The notes under the pieces were generated by a model that did not search any database, was not told where the DNA came from, and was given only the letters and a program-made list of their open reading frames with translations. From Dysgonomonas sp. ZJ279 (GTDB lineage Bacteria; Bacteroidota; Bacteroidia; Bacteroidales; Dysgonomonadaceae), in contig NZ_JAAKEL010000012.1 of assembly GCF_011039205.1 (NCBI RefSeq), forward strand, positions 34,771 to 98,770: a stretch of 64,000 nucleotides of DNA, given 5' to 3'. The number at the start of each line of letters is the position of its first letter. The first letter of the stretch is position 1. Below, piece by piece: positions 19,128 to 28,469 of this stretch. The position numbers and the translations under genes were made by a program.

Positions 19128-19547
19128 ATGGAAGGTAAAGGCATTTTCAAACTTCGTAAACCGAAAGAAGACAATATTCAAAATCTTTATTTCGAGAACT
19201 ACGACTTGCTACATTGTGAGTATTCCTTCGATAAGGGCATTACCAAACAAGGAAAAGTCCGCACAGAAGTACTGGCAGGAAATATAAGGATTGCACTACC
19301 TATGCTGCCTACTGCTGAATTATTATCATGGGCGTTTGACAGTGGTAAGAAATACAATGGGGAAATAATGATCCACGATGGCCATGAAGAATCGGTAGAT
19401 AAAATTTATTTCGAAGAAGGACGTCTAGTGGGTTTAAGGATGCATTACGAACCGAACGAAGATAAGGAGAATGTTATTCTTTTACTTTCTATTAATGCCC
19501 AACGTATGATTGTAGGCGATGTCGAATATATAAATCGTTGGAGCTGA
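19128..19547 (+). CDS. TssD-family (Hcp-like) paralogue 4
   Basis: A 139-residue TssD-family protein. HCEYSFDKGITKQGKVRTEVLAG aligns with the SFMKSIDFKGQVQSD region of paralogue 2, and it ends in YINRWS like the family C-terminus. A charged N-terminal extension (MEGKGIFKLRKPKEDN) is present. The stop codon overlaps the ATG of paralogue 5. Paralogues 4 and 5 repeat the 2+3 pairing, which suggests that the two kinds work as a pair. Confidence 0.8.
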   Translation: MEGKGIFKLRKPKEDNIQNLYFENYDLLHCEYSFDKGITKQGKVRTEVLAGNIRIALPMLPTAELLSWAFDSGKKYNGEIMIHDGHEESVDKIYFEEGRLVGLRMHYEPNEDKENVILLLSINAQRMIVGDVEYINRWS

Positions 19548-19996
19548 TGGGATTCTTTGATCGTTTTAGAAAAGGTAAACTCTTCTATGGTAAGAATATG
19601 CCTGTTATGGTAACCGAATTTCGGTTCATGAAGAAGAAATATATACTGGAAGAATTTGATTTGGAATTCAGACAGGATGTTAATGACAAAAATAAACCAG
19701 ATAGCGATACCTATGGGGGAATTCTGACACTAACAATCAGTGAGGCTCCCGATCAATGGATCAATTTATGGATGATGAATCCCCACGAAAAAAAAGATGG
19801 AGAAATAAGATTTTTGGCAAACGAAAGTAAAATAACAGAAGGGGCTTCGTTAATCATAACTTTTCAGGATGCTTATTGCATCAGTTATCATAAGACCCTA
19901 AATCCGAAAGGAGCAGGAACATTGACAACCTTGATTATCTCGCCCCACAAAATAAAAGTGGGGAACGAAGAATTTGAAAACAATTGGAAAAGCTGA
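19547..19996 (+). CDS. TssD-family (Hcp-like) paralogue 5
   Basis: A 149-residue TssD-family protein. KYILEEFDLEFRQDVNDKNKPDSDTYGG and the terminal FENNWKS match the tube protein family, and it is closest in style to paralogue 3. I take the ATG at 19547, which overlaps the previous stop (TGATG); an upstream TTG at 19538 in the same frame is less likely. The basic N-terminus (GFFDRFRKGKLFYGKN) is absent from the main copy. Confidence 0.8.
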   Translation: MGFFDRFRKGKLFYGKNMPVMVTEFRFMKKKYILEEFDLEFRQDVNDKNKPDSDTYGGILTLTISEAPDQWINLWMMNPHEKKDGEIRFLANESKITEGASLIITFQDAYCISYHKTLNPKGAGTLTTLIISPHKIKVGNEEFENNWKS

Positions 19997-19999
19997 GAT

Positions 20000-20497
20000 A
20001 TGATTAATGACAAGGAATATACAGTAACGGATTTATATCTACGACTCAAATTGGATATATGGCGTTCGGGGCGCGTAGCCAGATGGGGACATGTCAAGAA
20101 AGTAGATATCCAAAAAGATAATTCTACCAGTACTGCATATTATATTCCTAAACCATTAAATAGTTATAACTCTTTTTCTCTTGCAAAACAATTGGCTACG
20201 GGATTATATTTATTGGATTTACATCTTGTTAAAAGGGATGTTTGGAATAAACAGCTTGTATATATTGCAATTATAGCCATATGTAGAAGTACGATGGCAC
20301 AAATTCAAACAATACACTGCCTTCAGGTAACGAATTCATTAGAACTAGGAATATTCCGTAACCTGATAACGGACAATCCGGCACAGGCATCGATGAGGAA
20401 GCGCAAGTCTCCTTTCAGAGTAAGCAAGACGCCGAGAACATTTGATGCCAGTCCTATAAACGCAACGCCAAGAAGAAACAGAATAGAAAACAGATGA
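20000..20497 (+). CDS. Unrecognised ORF between the TssD paralogues and tssE
   Basis: A 165-residue frame starting four bases after paralogue 5 and overlapping the tssE start by four bases. The first 100 residues look coding (LYLRLKLDIWRSGR, YYIPKPLNSYNSFSLAKQLA). The last 45 are a basic stretch (MRKRKSPFRVSKTPR) and look less protein-like. In that part a different + frame, the same one as tssE, reads plausible peptide (YDGTNSNNTLPSGNEF, GTGIDEEAQVSF) interrupted by two stops. A decayed or frameshifted gene is therefore possible. No signal peptide or membrane segment is evident, and no function can be assigned. Confidence 0.4.
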   Translation: MINDKEYTVTDLYLRLKLDIWRSGRVARWGHVKKVDIQKDNSTSTAYYIPKPLNSYNSFSLAKQLATGLYLLDLHLVKRDVWNKQLVYIAIIAICRSTMAQIQTIHCLQVTNSLELGIFRNLITDNPAQASMRKRKSPFRVSKTPRTFDASPINATPRRNRIENR

Positions 20498-20937
20498 AAA
20501 AAACATGCTATAAATTGCCAATCAGATTTGATTCCATTATCGATGGAGCCAGTAGCGAGATGTCTATGTGTACAGAACAGGAATCTATCGACCAACATAT
20601 CGGGCTGTTGTTGACTACTTGTCCCGGGGAACATAGATTTAATAAGAGTTTTGGTTGCGGGATATGGGATATGGATTTTGAGCGGGTTGTTTCGCGAAAA
20701 AAGTGGGAAGAAGATTTCACCGGGCATATATTATCGGCTGTAAAGAATTTCGAACAACGCTTAAAAGATATCTCTGTTTCCATTCATATCACTGAGGTAA
20801 CCAGGGAAGATATGGTTATGAAAACAACAGCGATTAAGAAAAAGGTAACAGTTCTTCTTAAGGCAAAACTTGTATCGACGAATGAAGATTGCGGTTTCAA
20901 ATATAATTTATTTTTAGGTCCTCTATCAACCGAGTAG
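20494..20937 (+). CDS. tssE: T6SS baseplate subunit TssE (gp25-like)
   Basis: A 147-residue baseplate component related to phage T4 gp25, which initiates sheath polymerisation. Typical elements are SIDQHIGLLLTTCPGEHRFNKSFGCGIWD (the gp25 segment with the Gly-Glu-x-Arg core), a central helix (VKNFEQRL) and a C-terminal beta pair (KVTVLLKAKLVS). The order tssE-tssF 11 bases apart is as in other T6SS loci. Confidence 0.85.
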   Translation: MKKTCYKLPIRFDSIIDGASSEMSMCTEQESIDQHIGLLLTTCPGEHRFNKSFGCGIWDMDFERVVSRKKWEEDFTGHILSAVKNFEQRLKDISVSIHITEVTREDMVMKTTAIKKKVTVLLKAKLVSTNEDCGFKYNLFLGPLSTE

Positions 20938-20947
20938 CGAGAAAAGT

Positions 20948-22792
20948 ATGATGAATTACACCCCATATATAAACAAACAGAGTATAGAAAAACGTATGCT
21001 CAAGCTGGCAGCAAACCATCTCGGTGTTAGTCAGACTGAGTTGTTAGATCCTGTTGTGAACTTGTTTTTGGAATCTTTATCAGAAGAAGTATATAAAATA
21101 TCAGGGGAAATAGAAAATATTGAAAATCGTATATTAAATAAACTATTTGGAATTCTTACTCCCGGAATTGACGTTATAGCTAAACCTGCACACTGTATAT
21201 TGCATGCTCGTGCACAGAACAATGCTCTTAGGATAACTACCCAGTCGGAGTTTAATTATTCGGCTAAAGGCAGTAAAAAACAATTTTCATTTTATCCTGT
21301 GTGCAATACAAATATTTATAATGGCGAAATACGATATTTTATCCACAAGGGATTAATGTACAGTATGGACCAAGATTTATCCAAAACATTCTATGCCCGT
21401 AGCGACGAAAGGAATAAGTTCGATGAGAATACCTTCTGGCTTGGCTTGGAATTAGAAGAGAATATAGACAATATTTCCGGTCTCTCCTTTTATTTTGATC
21501 TTCATGGCATCTTTAAAAAAGAAGAATACTTGAACCTACTTCCTTATGCTGTTTGGACAATGCAGGGCGAGGCAATCTCAATGAATAAAGGGATATTATC
21601 TTTGGAAGAAGAATATGAAAATGATACACAAAGCCTGTTTGCCAAGTTTGACTTATCCCATCAGATAAACGAATCGGTAAAAAAACATTATAAAAACCGT
21701 TTTCTAACTATTGCCGGAAATTACAGTATACAAGGCAAGAGAGAAATTCTTCCCTTTGAATTACAATCATATTTTACAGAAGAAACTAGAATAAAGCTAA
21801 AGAAACCACTGTTATGGATAAAAGCAGCCTGCCCACAAGGATTTACACCGGATGTTATAGAATCGTTACAATCTAGTATCAATGCATTCCCTGTAGTCAA
21901 CAAAAAACTTGTATCCTCAATAACAGAAGTAAAGAAATCCGTACCTGTAATACCATTGAAAACATTTAGTAACGAATCGTTCATATCAGTTTGCAATGTA
22001 AGTGACTCTCAGGGAAAGCGATACTGTGATATCCCGATAAATGACACTCAAATTACTAGTTATGGAATATATTCATTACGCAGAGGTGGGTATGAGCGTT
22101 ACAATAATCGGGATGCTACAGAATATCTGGCAACTATCACCGATGTACTTAACAGCGAGATTTCATCATTCTTTAAAAATAAAAATGATATAAAAAGTGA
22201 TCTAAAAAAGATACAGGTTGAAATTACAGAACTGGTAAAACGGCTTGAAAAAACACTTTCCGAGTCCAAAGAACGATATGAAATAGAAACCTATCTGCAA
22301 GTCAATCCCGATAAGGAGAATGAAATCTATTTTGTGGATTATTGGATAACCGAAGGAGCGCAGGCTAATAATATAAAGGCGGGAATGATATTTAATTCAT
22401 TATCCGGCTTACCAATACAAAGAAGCTCAATCATTACACTATGCCCTACTATTGGAGGGAAATACGCCCCACAGGGAGAAATGAAAAACAGTTTGTATAA
22501 AAAAGTCTTAACGGAAAATAACCTACTCGTTACAGATAATGATATAGAAGAATTTTGCCTGCAAGAGTTTCATGAATCAATTTGTGAAGTGAAAGTCTGC
22601 CAAGGAACGATGAAAAGTGATAATCCCATAAATGGTTTTATCCGCACCACGGATGTATATATAAAACCCCATAAAGATATGGAAGAATATATAGGAGATA
22701 AAAATGAAGAATATTTTAAACAAATATTAAAAAGAAAATCCCCGGCAACCTATAATTATAGAGTGTTTATAAACAAGATATTACCTAATTAA
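20948..22792 (+). CDS. tssF: T6SS baseplate subunit TssF (copy 1)
   Basis: A 614-residue wedge protein of the baseplate, equivalent to phage gp6. The N-terminus has the TssF pattern of an amphipathic helix, then EVYKISGEIENIENRILNKLFGILTP and AKPAHCILHA. The C-terminus is FIRTTDVYIKPHKDMEE...NYRVFINKILPN. A clearly related second gene lies at 48012-49796, with matching landmarks throughout. It is followed 12 bases later by tssN. Confidence 0.9.
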   Translation: MMNYTPYINKQSIEKRMLKLAANHLGVSQTELLDPVVNLFLESLSEEVYKISGEIENIENRILNKLFGILTPGIDVIAKPAHCILHARAQNNALRITTQSEFNYSAKGSKKQFSFYPVCNTNIYNGEIRYFIHKGLMYSMDQDLSKTFYARSDERNKFDENTFWLGLELEENIDNISGLSFYFDLHGIFKKEEYLNLLPYAVWTMQGEAISMNKGILSLEEEYENDTQSLFAKFDLSHQINESVKKHYKNRFLTIAGNYSIQGKREILPFELQSYFTEETRIKLKKPLLWIKAACPQGFTPDVIESLQSSINAFPVVNKKLVSSITEVKKSVPVIPLKTFSNESFISVCNVSDSQGKRYCDIPINDTQITSYGIYSLRRGGYERYNNRDATEYLATITDVLNSEISSFFKNKNDIKSDLKKIQVEITELVKRLEKTLSESKERYEIETYLQVNPDKENEIYFVDYWITEGAQANNIKAGMIFNSLSGLPIQRSSIITLCPTIGGKYAPQGEMKNSLYKKVLTENNLLVTDNDIEEFCLQEFHESICEVKVCQGTMKSDNPINGFIRTTDVYIKPHKDMEEYIGDKNEEYFKQILKRKSPATYNYRVFINKILPN

Positions 22793-22804
22793 GAAAATAT
22801 AAGG

Positions 22805-23716
22805 ATGGAATTGTTTTTTGGAAAATTCGTATTAATGTACTTATTGATGCCCATAATCGGACTGATACTGGGAGTCGTGCTACTTTTTGTTGCCAAGAAA
22901 AATAAGTTACTAAGCAACAAAAAGGTCATATTTTATTTCCTTTTGGCCTGTATTATACTCATAGCCCCGGCTTTACTGGGATTCATCGATTATTGGTTCA
23001 TGCCTTATGCCTATATTGGATTAATGGCACTATACTTGATTCTGGGATATTATAATCTGGTCATTCTAGAAAAAGTAATAGACGATTTTAAAGAAAAGCC
23101 TTATTTTGTGGAGTTTCTGATAGTCTTTATCCTTTTGCTTGTTAGTGCTGCGTTTTTCTCGCTGGTATTTAATCTATGTAACGAACTACAATATGGATTA
23201 TGGGCATGTACCTGTCTTCTACCCTTTATTTTTCCATCTTTATTCTTGAAAACATATCGAACTTTTATGGACATCCCGCTCGAAGTTTATCTTATATGGT
23301 CATACAATAAAGAATCGGGAGTAATTACAGAAGATGACTTTGACAGCAGTAAGGTTATTGTTGTAGAACTGGAAATATTTAAACAAGTTTCAGATACTGA
23401 GCCTTTAAATATCAAAGCCAAATCTTCCGAAATAACCCCTTTCGGCCCTTGGTTCAAAACCTTTATTGATGATTACAATAAAAAGTCACCCTTAAGCCCA
23501 ATTACGTATACTGATAGACAAAGTACTTATGGATGGATATTCTACGTAAGCACATCAGTTCTTGGACGCAAAAGGTATATTGACCCTAACCTGTCATTTG
23601 CCAAGAATAAGATAAAAGAGGAAGATGTTATTATTGCCAAACGAGTTAAATATCAAAAAAACACCTCTGATGAAAAAACACATGAAAATACAGCATTCGA
23701 TAGCGATTTTGGATAA
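22805..23716 (+). CDS. tssN: T6SSiii inner-membrane protein TssN
   Basis: A 303-residue protein with four to five hydrophobic segments in the first 160 residues (for example YLLMPIIGLILGVVLLFVA and FLIVFILLLVSAAFFSLVF) and a soluble C-terminal domain ending in charged sequence. Known for subtype iii systems, TssN belongs to the TssN-O-P-Q-R trans-envelope complex that replaces TssJLM. Membrane topology, size and position between tssF and tssK support the assignment. Confidence 0.85.
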   Translation: MELFFGKFVLMYLLMPIIGLILGVVLLFVAKKNKLLSNKKVIFYFLLACIILIAPALLGFIDYWFMPYAYIGLMALYLILGYYNLVILEKVIDDFKEKPYFVEFLIVFILLLVSAAFFSLVFNLCNELQYGLWACTCLLPFIFPSLFLKTYRTFMDIPLEVYLIWSYNKESGVITEDDFDSSKVIVVELEIFKQVSDTEPLNIKAKSSEITPFGPWFKTFIDDYNKKSPLSPITYTDRQSTYGWIFYVSTSVLGRKRYIDPNLSFAKNKIKEEDVIIAKRVKYQKNTSDEKTHENTAFDSDFG

Positions 23717-23765
23717 AACAGAGATACAGATAATATAATGATAATAGTAACATATAATATAAAGT

Positions 23766-24926
23766 TTGATGAAAGAAAATAGATATAGGCTGGCGAACTG
23801 GCAGGCGAGCATGGGCATTAATTATACCCATCTCCAACAAATGGAGAACTATTTTATCGAACGTTTAGGCGATAATCTGGCTACCCGTTTAAACGGATTT
23901 AATTATGGTCTTTTACCATCACCTGATAGACGAAGTGAATCCAGTGAATTTGATATAAGTGAAAGGATAACAGGAAAAGTCGAGATAAAATTAAGAAGTT
24001 GTAATGCCATTACCATCGGAGGGTACAGAATATCTTACAATCCGGGACATTCGGATTATATAATGTATACACATTCGTTCGACAATGAACAAGAACAGGA
24101 TAATTCGGGCTCGAGACATTGGGATATTATTCTCTCGATAGACCCTTTCGAACGTATTCCAGCAGGTTCTCCTAATGAAAAGGATAACCCGCCCCGACAT
24201 CCTGATGTCACCGAACATTATCAGCTTTCTATTGCTATGCAGGGGCAGATCAGTTATGATCAATTAGGCATGTATCATTTAGTAATAGGGCGTATACGCC
24301 AACATGGGGGACGTTATGAAGTCGATACAAGTTTTATACCTGCATGTACTAGTATGAGTAGCCATCCCGATTTGCTAAGATATTATGAAAGCTTTGGTGT
24401 TTGTATGAATGATATAGAGAGAGCTTCTAAGATTATCATAGCAAAAATAAAGAACAGACCGCAAAATTCTCCGCTTGCATATCATATAAATACCATGTGT
24501 GAAAACATGATGCGTTACATCGCTTCTATCTACTTTTTGTACCGTAATACAGGACGCGATGCACTTCCGGTTGATATAGTAAATTATTTCTCTACATTAG
24601 CTCATACCTGTTTTATCAGCCTGAATTTTATCAGTAAAACAGAAAAAGAGGAACTATTGAAATATTTCTACGAATGGAGTGATGTTACGCCGGGATCTTT
24701 TGAAGAATTACTGGCAAATACACTTAGTATCATTTATGACCACAATAGTATACGACCAGTCATGATACAAGTAGAATCTTTCATGCGAATTATATCTGAA
24801 TTATGGATTAAGCTGAGTACTCTTGAATATGTAGGACAGCACAAAGAAAATATTGTCGTATCAGAACGGATGTACCAACAAGAGACTAAGAAAAATACTT
24901 CGGGTGGCTGGACTATTTTAGACTGA
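23766..24926 (+). CDS. tssK: T6SS baseplate subunit TssK
   Basis: A 386-residue baseplate protein that links the wedge to the membrane complex. The N-terminus NWQASMGINYTHLQQMENYF corresponds to the W...GM...H.Q..E start of TssK proteins. DPFERIPAGSPNEKDNPPRHP and the helical middle (MCENMMRYIASIYFLYR) are consistent. It is shorter than the proteobacterial protein (about 440), as is usual for the Bacteroidota family. tssG follows after five bases. Confidence 0.88.
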   Translation: MMKENRYRLANWQASMGINYTHLQQMENYFIERLGDNLATRLNGFNYGLLPSPDRRSESSEFDISERITGKVEIKLRSCNAITIGGYRISYNPGHSDYIMYTHSFDNEQEQDNSGSRHWDIILSIDPFERIPAGSPNEKDNPPRHPDVTEHYQLSIAMQGQISYDQLGMYHLVIGRIRQHGGRYEVDTSFIPACTSMSSHPDLLRYYESFGVCMNDIERASKIIIAKIKNRPQNSPLAYHINTMCENMMRYIASIYFLYRNTGRDALPVDIVNYFSTLAHTCFISLNFISKTEKEELLKYFYEWSDVTPGSFEELLANTLSIIYDHNSIRPVMIQVESFMRIISELWIKLSTLEYVGQHKENIVVSERMYQQETKKNTSGGWTILD

Positions 24927-24931
24927 TCAGT

Positions 24932-25864
24932 ATGAAAAAAGAGAAATTATCCAATATAAACAGCATTGAGTCAGATTTCAGGGCAGAGGCGATAGCTTCT
25001 GGACTGATAAGCAATACTATGGATGCGGATAAGGTTCTGATTATTCGACATAAAGGGGATAAAAGAGGCGTATCTAAAGATATTGAAAAAATAGGAAATT
25101 ATTATTCCAGTTTCGATATGATGGAATACCTATCTATTTACACCAACAGAGAAAGTATTTACGATTCATTGCCTGAAGGACTATTCCATCAACCATCAAA
25201 TAGCAAAAGCCAGAAGACAAAGGATGATATCATCCATGAAATAAGAAGCCATCGGAACGAAGAATTAATCTCCAGAAAATTTTTCCAACCTTTCGAAATG
25301 GCTATTGACAAGATATTGGTAGATGCGCAAGCCTATGAACAAAAATTCGATAAAGCTTATTTATATAGTAATCTGACTGATATATTAAAGCAACAATGGA
25401 CAATAGTAAAACATTTATCGACCAGACAGGCATTACTTTTTATAAAAATAATACCCATATTATCAGAAGTCTCCCGAGACTTAGATTTAATAGCCAGAGT
25501 TATGGGTTTAATACTCGATTGTCCTGTAAGTATATGCGAAGGGAGAAAATCTAAACTCGAACTGACACCTGAAAGAAAAGTGAAATTGAAAGAATGGAGT
25601 TTGGGCATAAATTCGGTATTGGGAGATAGTGTTGAATATGAGAATCCCGATTTAGTAATTACTGTCGGACCAATAAACCTTGACAAGATGAAGCTGTTCG
25701 AATCGAAGAAAAAAAACGATTTAATACTGGAGGAACTCATAAACCTAACAATACCTTTTGACCGTAATGTGATAATCAAATATAAACTACACGAAAGTGA
25801 AACTAAATTTCGCCTATCGGGTAAAGACCACACTGCATATCTGGGTATTAATACAACTTTATAA
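24932..25864 (+). CDS. tssG: T6SS baseplate subunit TssG
   Basis: A 310-residue wedge protein. The motif NRESIYDSLPEGLFHQP (about residues 73-89) is the landmark of Bacteroidota TssG, followed by an acidic helical region and a beta-rich C-terminus (SETKFRLSGKDHTAYLGINTTL). It lies between tssK and tssI. TssG contacts TssF and TssK in other systems. Confidence 0.87.
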   Translation: MKKEKLSNINSIESDFRAEAIASGLISNTMDADKVLIIRHKGDKRGVSKDIEKIGNYYSSFDMMEYLSIYTNRESIYDSLPEGLFHQPSNSKSQKTKDDIIHEIRSHRNEELISRKFFQPFEMAIDKILVDAQAYEQKFDKAYLYSNLTDILKQQWTIVKHLSTRQALLFIKIIPILSEVSRDLDLIARVMGLILDCPVSICEGRKSKLELTPERKVKLKEWSLGINSVLGDSVEYENPDLVITVGPINLDKMKLFESKKKNDLILEELINLTIPFDRNVIIKYKLHESETKFRLSGKDHTAYLGINTTL

Positions 25865-25890
25865 TTAAACAACTCATAAAATAAAAAGTT

Positions 25891-27759
25891 ATGGCAACAC
25901 AGAATTTAATAGACGAAAAACATATTACCAATGCTTTAGTTTATATCGAAGGAAAAGAACTCGAAATTGTATCGCTTAATCTTGACCAGTCATTCGGTCA
26001 GCACCATAAGTTTGTTGTGGTATTGGATTATGATGTAATGAAAAAGAGCTTCTTAGGTAGTCCTTTAGAGCAGATAGCCTTAATAGGCAAACAGCTCGAC
26101 GTAGACTTGCAACAAGGTGATGACAGTGGAAATGCCTATGAATTCAGAGGTGTCATTGACAATGTTTATAATGAGGGACAGGAAGGAAAACACGGGTATC
26201 TGGTTATAGAAGGTTCAAGTACAACCATTCTGCTGGAAAGGGGTAAGCGTCTTGACATTTTTGCCAATATGACACTTCAGATGGTATTTGAAGAAGTCAC
26301 TGACGGTATAAAAAATAATACTCTATCTAAGGTTAATAAGCCGGCGCACGATGCACCCATAAACTTTCTGATGCAATATTACGAAAGCGACTGGGAGTTT
26401 TTACAACGCATATCGGCCATATCCGGAGAAACGCTCTTTTATACAGGTATGGATCTGGTATTCGGCCAGTATAAAGATTGGGAAGCAATGGAAGTAATGT
26501 ACGACAGGGAGATTACCAACATTCGATTTGGTTCTCGTTTATTACCTAACACGTTCACTAAATATCAGTATTTAGCTAGCAAGGACGACACCATCAAGCA
26601 AGAATCACCGGATACGATAGAAAATTCGAATGAATTCATAGATATGGCTGCACAAAGGGCGAAAGACTTGGTAACAGATCGTCCGGCACTCCTACCCTCC
26701 TGCATGGCTGTCGAAGACAAAGGCGTTTTAGATGAAATGGTTATGCGTAGCAAAACACAAAATGCTGCCCGAACAATTTATATCGAAGGTAAAGCTAAAA
26801 CCTGTGCACCTCGTATCGGAAGGCTTCTTAAGATTCTGATGCCCGAAGCCATGTCTGAAAGCAGCGAACTGGGTACTTACCGAATAGTCAGAGTGAAACA
26901 TACAATAGATCAAAATCATAGATATAGTTGCGAATTCGAGGCAATTCCTGCCAGCCTGAAGTTCTTCCCTGTGGCTGATGTAAAAATGCCAGTGGTAAAT
27001 TCAGTTAGGGCAACTGTCATTAAGAACGACGACCCCGATAAACAAGGACGTGTTAAAGTAGAATTTCCTTTTGCGCAAGACAGAGTCAGCGATACATGGC
27101 TACGTGTTATGACGCCTGATGCCGGAGGCTTGGCCGGCTATGGTAATAAAAAGACAGGAATTGTTGAAAAAAACAGAGGAATGGTCTTTATTCCTGAAGA
27201 AGGAGATCAAGTAATGGTCGGCTTCGAGTTCGGCGATCCGAATCTTCCATATGTGATGGGTAGCATGTTTCACGGAAAAAATACTGAAGGCGGTGGAGAT
27301 AATAATTTCCGCAAAAGTATTACGACACGCAGTGGTAGCAAGTTGGAATTTACAGACAGCGAAGATGAGAATAAATATACTCTTATTTTACAGCATAACG
27401 ACCAAAACTCGTTCTCTCTATCTGTAGAAAAAGATAAGGGTACAATTAAAATACAATCGACACAGGACATATTCCTGTCTGCACCTGAACTGATACAATT
27501 GGAAGCAAAACAAATTATAATGAAAGGCGAAGTTATTCAGGCATTGGCGGACGACAAGATTGAAATGATAGCCCAAAGCATATTTCATGCAGAGAGTGGT
27601 GATAAAATAGAGATCATGGGAGCAAGTATTGCAGAAGAAAGCTCAGGAGAGTTCACTCAAAAAGGAGAAAGTATAGCTATGCAAGCCTCGTCTAAGATTG
27701 ATATTGATGGTGGTGGTAAGATGAATGTGAAAGCGGGCAATATTAAAATGAATCAGTAA
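25891..27759 (+). CDS. tssI: T6SS spike protein TssI (VgrG)
   Basis: A 622-residue trimeric spike that caps the TssD tube. The gp27-like base runs to about residue 360 (DWEFLQRISAISGETLFY, TYRIVRVKHTIDQNHRYSCEFEAIP). An OB-fold with KNDDPDKQGRVKVEFPFAQD and the gp5-like segment ENRGMVFIPEEGDQVMVGFE follow, and then a beta-helix tail of repeated short strands (about 480-622) ending MNVKAGNIKMNQ. No toxin domain is appended, so cargo must be delivered through the PAAR-like protein and adaptors encoded downstream. Confidence 0.95.
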   Translation: MATQNLIDEKHITNALVYIEGKELEIVSLNLDQSFGQHHKFVVVLDYDVMKKSFLGSPLEQIALIGKQLDVDLQQGDDSGNAYEFRGVIDNVYNEGQEGKHGYLVIEGSSTTILLERGKRLDIFANMTLQMVFEEVTDGIKNNTLSKVNKPAHDAPINFLMQYYESDWEFLQRISAISGETLFYTGMDLVFGQYKDWEAMEVMYDREITNIRFGSRLLPNTFTKYQYLASKDDTIKQESPDTIENSNEFIDMAAQRAKDLVTDRPALLPSCMAVEDKGVLDEMVMRSKTQNAARTIYIEGKAKTCAPRIGRLLKILMPEAMSESSELGTYRIVRVKHTIDQNHRYSCEFEAIPASLKFFPVADVKMPVVNSVRATVIKNDDPDKQGRVKVEFPFAQDRVSDTWLRVMTPDAGGLAGYGNKKTGIVEKNRGMVFIPEEGDQVMVGFEFGDPNLPYVMGSMFHGKNTEGGGDNNFRKSITTRSGSKLEFTDSEDENKYTLILQHNDQNSFSLSVEKDKGTIKIQSTQDIFLSAPELIQLEAKQIIMKGEVIQALADDKIEMIAQSIFHAESGDKIEIMGASIAEESSGEFTQKGESIAMQASSKIDIDGGGKMNVKAGNIKMNQ

Positions 27760-27770
27760 AACTACAGATT

Positions 27771-28463
27771 ATGAGTGAATATGCAACAAAAGGAGCGATG
27801 CTAACCTGTACATGTGGTGCTGCACCCAGCCAACTACAGGTAACGAGTAATACATTGTATTCTGTACAGGGCAATATGGTAGCGACAGTATCAGATAAAG
27901 TGCCTAATACGAATATAATGCCATTTGGTGTATGTTCGGTTACGCAAAAGCCGTGTAAACCCTCTCCTATTATGTGGTCGGGTTTTATTACTTCGGTTGA
28001 AATTCCCGGGGGTAACCCATTACTTAAAACATCCATGCTTCAGTGTGCGTTGGGTGGTAGTATTAAGTTTCAGAATTCGGGACAGATGAAATCGGATAAG
28101 GTTGTACTTAATCCTGATTCGCCCCAAATACGCGCTTTAAAGAAAGCTGCGCAGGAAGCTGCTCCTTTTTGTGAAGAATGTGAGAAAAAGAAAGCTCAAA
28201 AAGAGCCGAAGATATTACGGATATATTGGATGGATGAGCAAGGCGAACCAAGAAAATTATCAGAATTAGAAGAGGGAAAAGAAGTTACTCTTTGTATAGA
28301 TGTGGAAGAAGGTAGTGCAGGGAAAACTGTAAACTTACAGCTCAATGCAGAGGAAGGAAAATCCTTTAAAACTGGTAGTTCTCAATTAAAATACAATGGT
28401 TTACAAGTCGAAGATGATAATACTGCTTATATAGATAATTTCAAATTAGAATATAAAGACTAA
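27771..28463 (+). CDS. DUF4280 PAAR-like tip protein with C-terminal Ig-like extension
   Basis: Sharpens the VgrG spike. Residues 1-110 have the DUF4280 pattern: GAMLTCTCGAAPSQLQV, VPNTNIMPFGVCSVTQKPC with conserved cysteines, and LLKTSMLQCALGGSIKF. A short Cys-containing linker (FCEECEKKKAQKEPK) leads to a beta-sandwich of about 85 residues (ILRIYWMDEQGEPRKL...VTLCIDVEEGS). The sandwich resembles the N-terminal domains of the effectors encoded next, so it may dock them. It lies 11 bases after tssI and six bases before the candidate effector. Confidence 0.88.
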   Translation: MSEYATKGAMLTCTCGAAPSQLQVTSNTLYSVQGNMVATVSDKVPNTNIMPFGVCSVTQKPCKPSPIMWSGFITSVEIPGGNPLLKTSMLQCALGGSIKFQNSGQMKSDKVVLNPDSPQIRALKKAAQEAAPFCEECEKKKAQKEPKILRIYWMDEQGEPRKLSELEEGKEVTLCIDVEEGSAGKTVNLQLNAEEGKSFKTGSSQLKYNGLQVEDDNTAYIDNFKLEYKD

Positions 28464-28469
28464 TTTATT

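Noticed and set aside
20323..20727. Hydrophobic - strand frame of 134 residues with membrane-like segments
   Set aside because: It lies antisense to tssE and to the basic end of the preceding ORF. Hydrophobic antisense frames opposite Lys/Arg-rich coding sequence are expected by chance.
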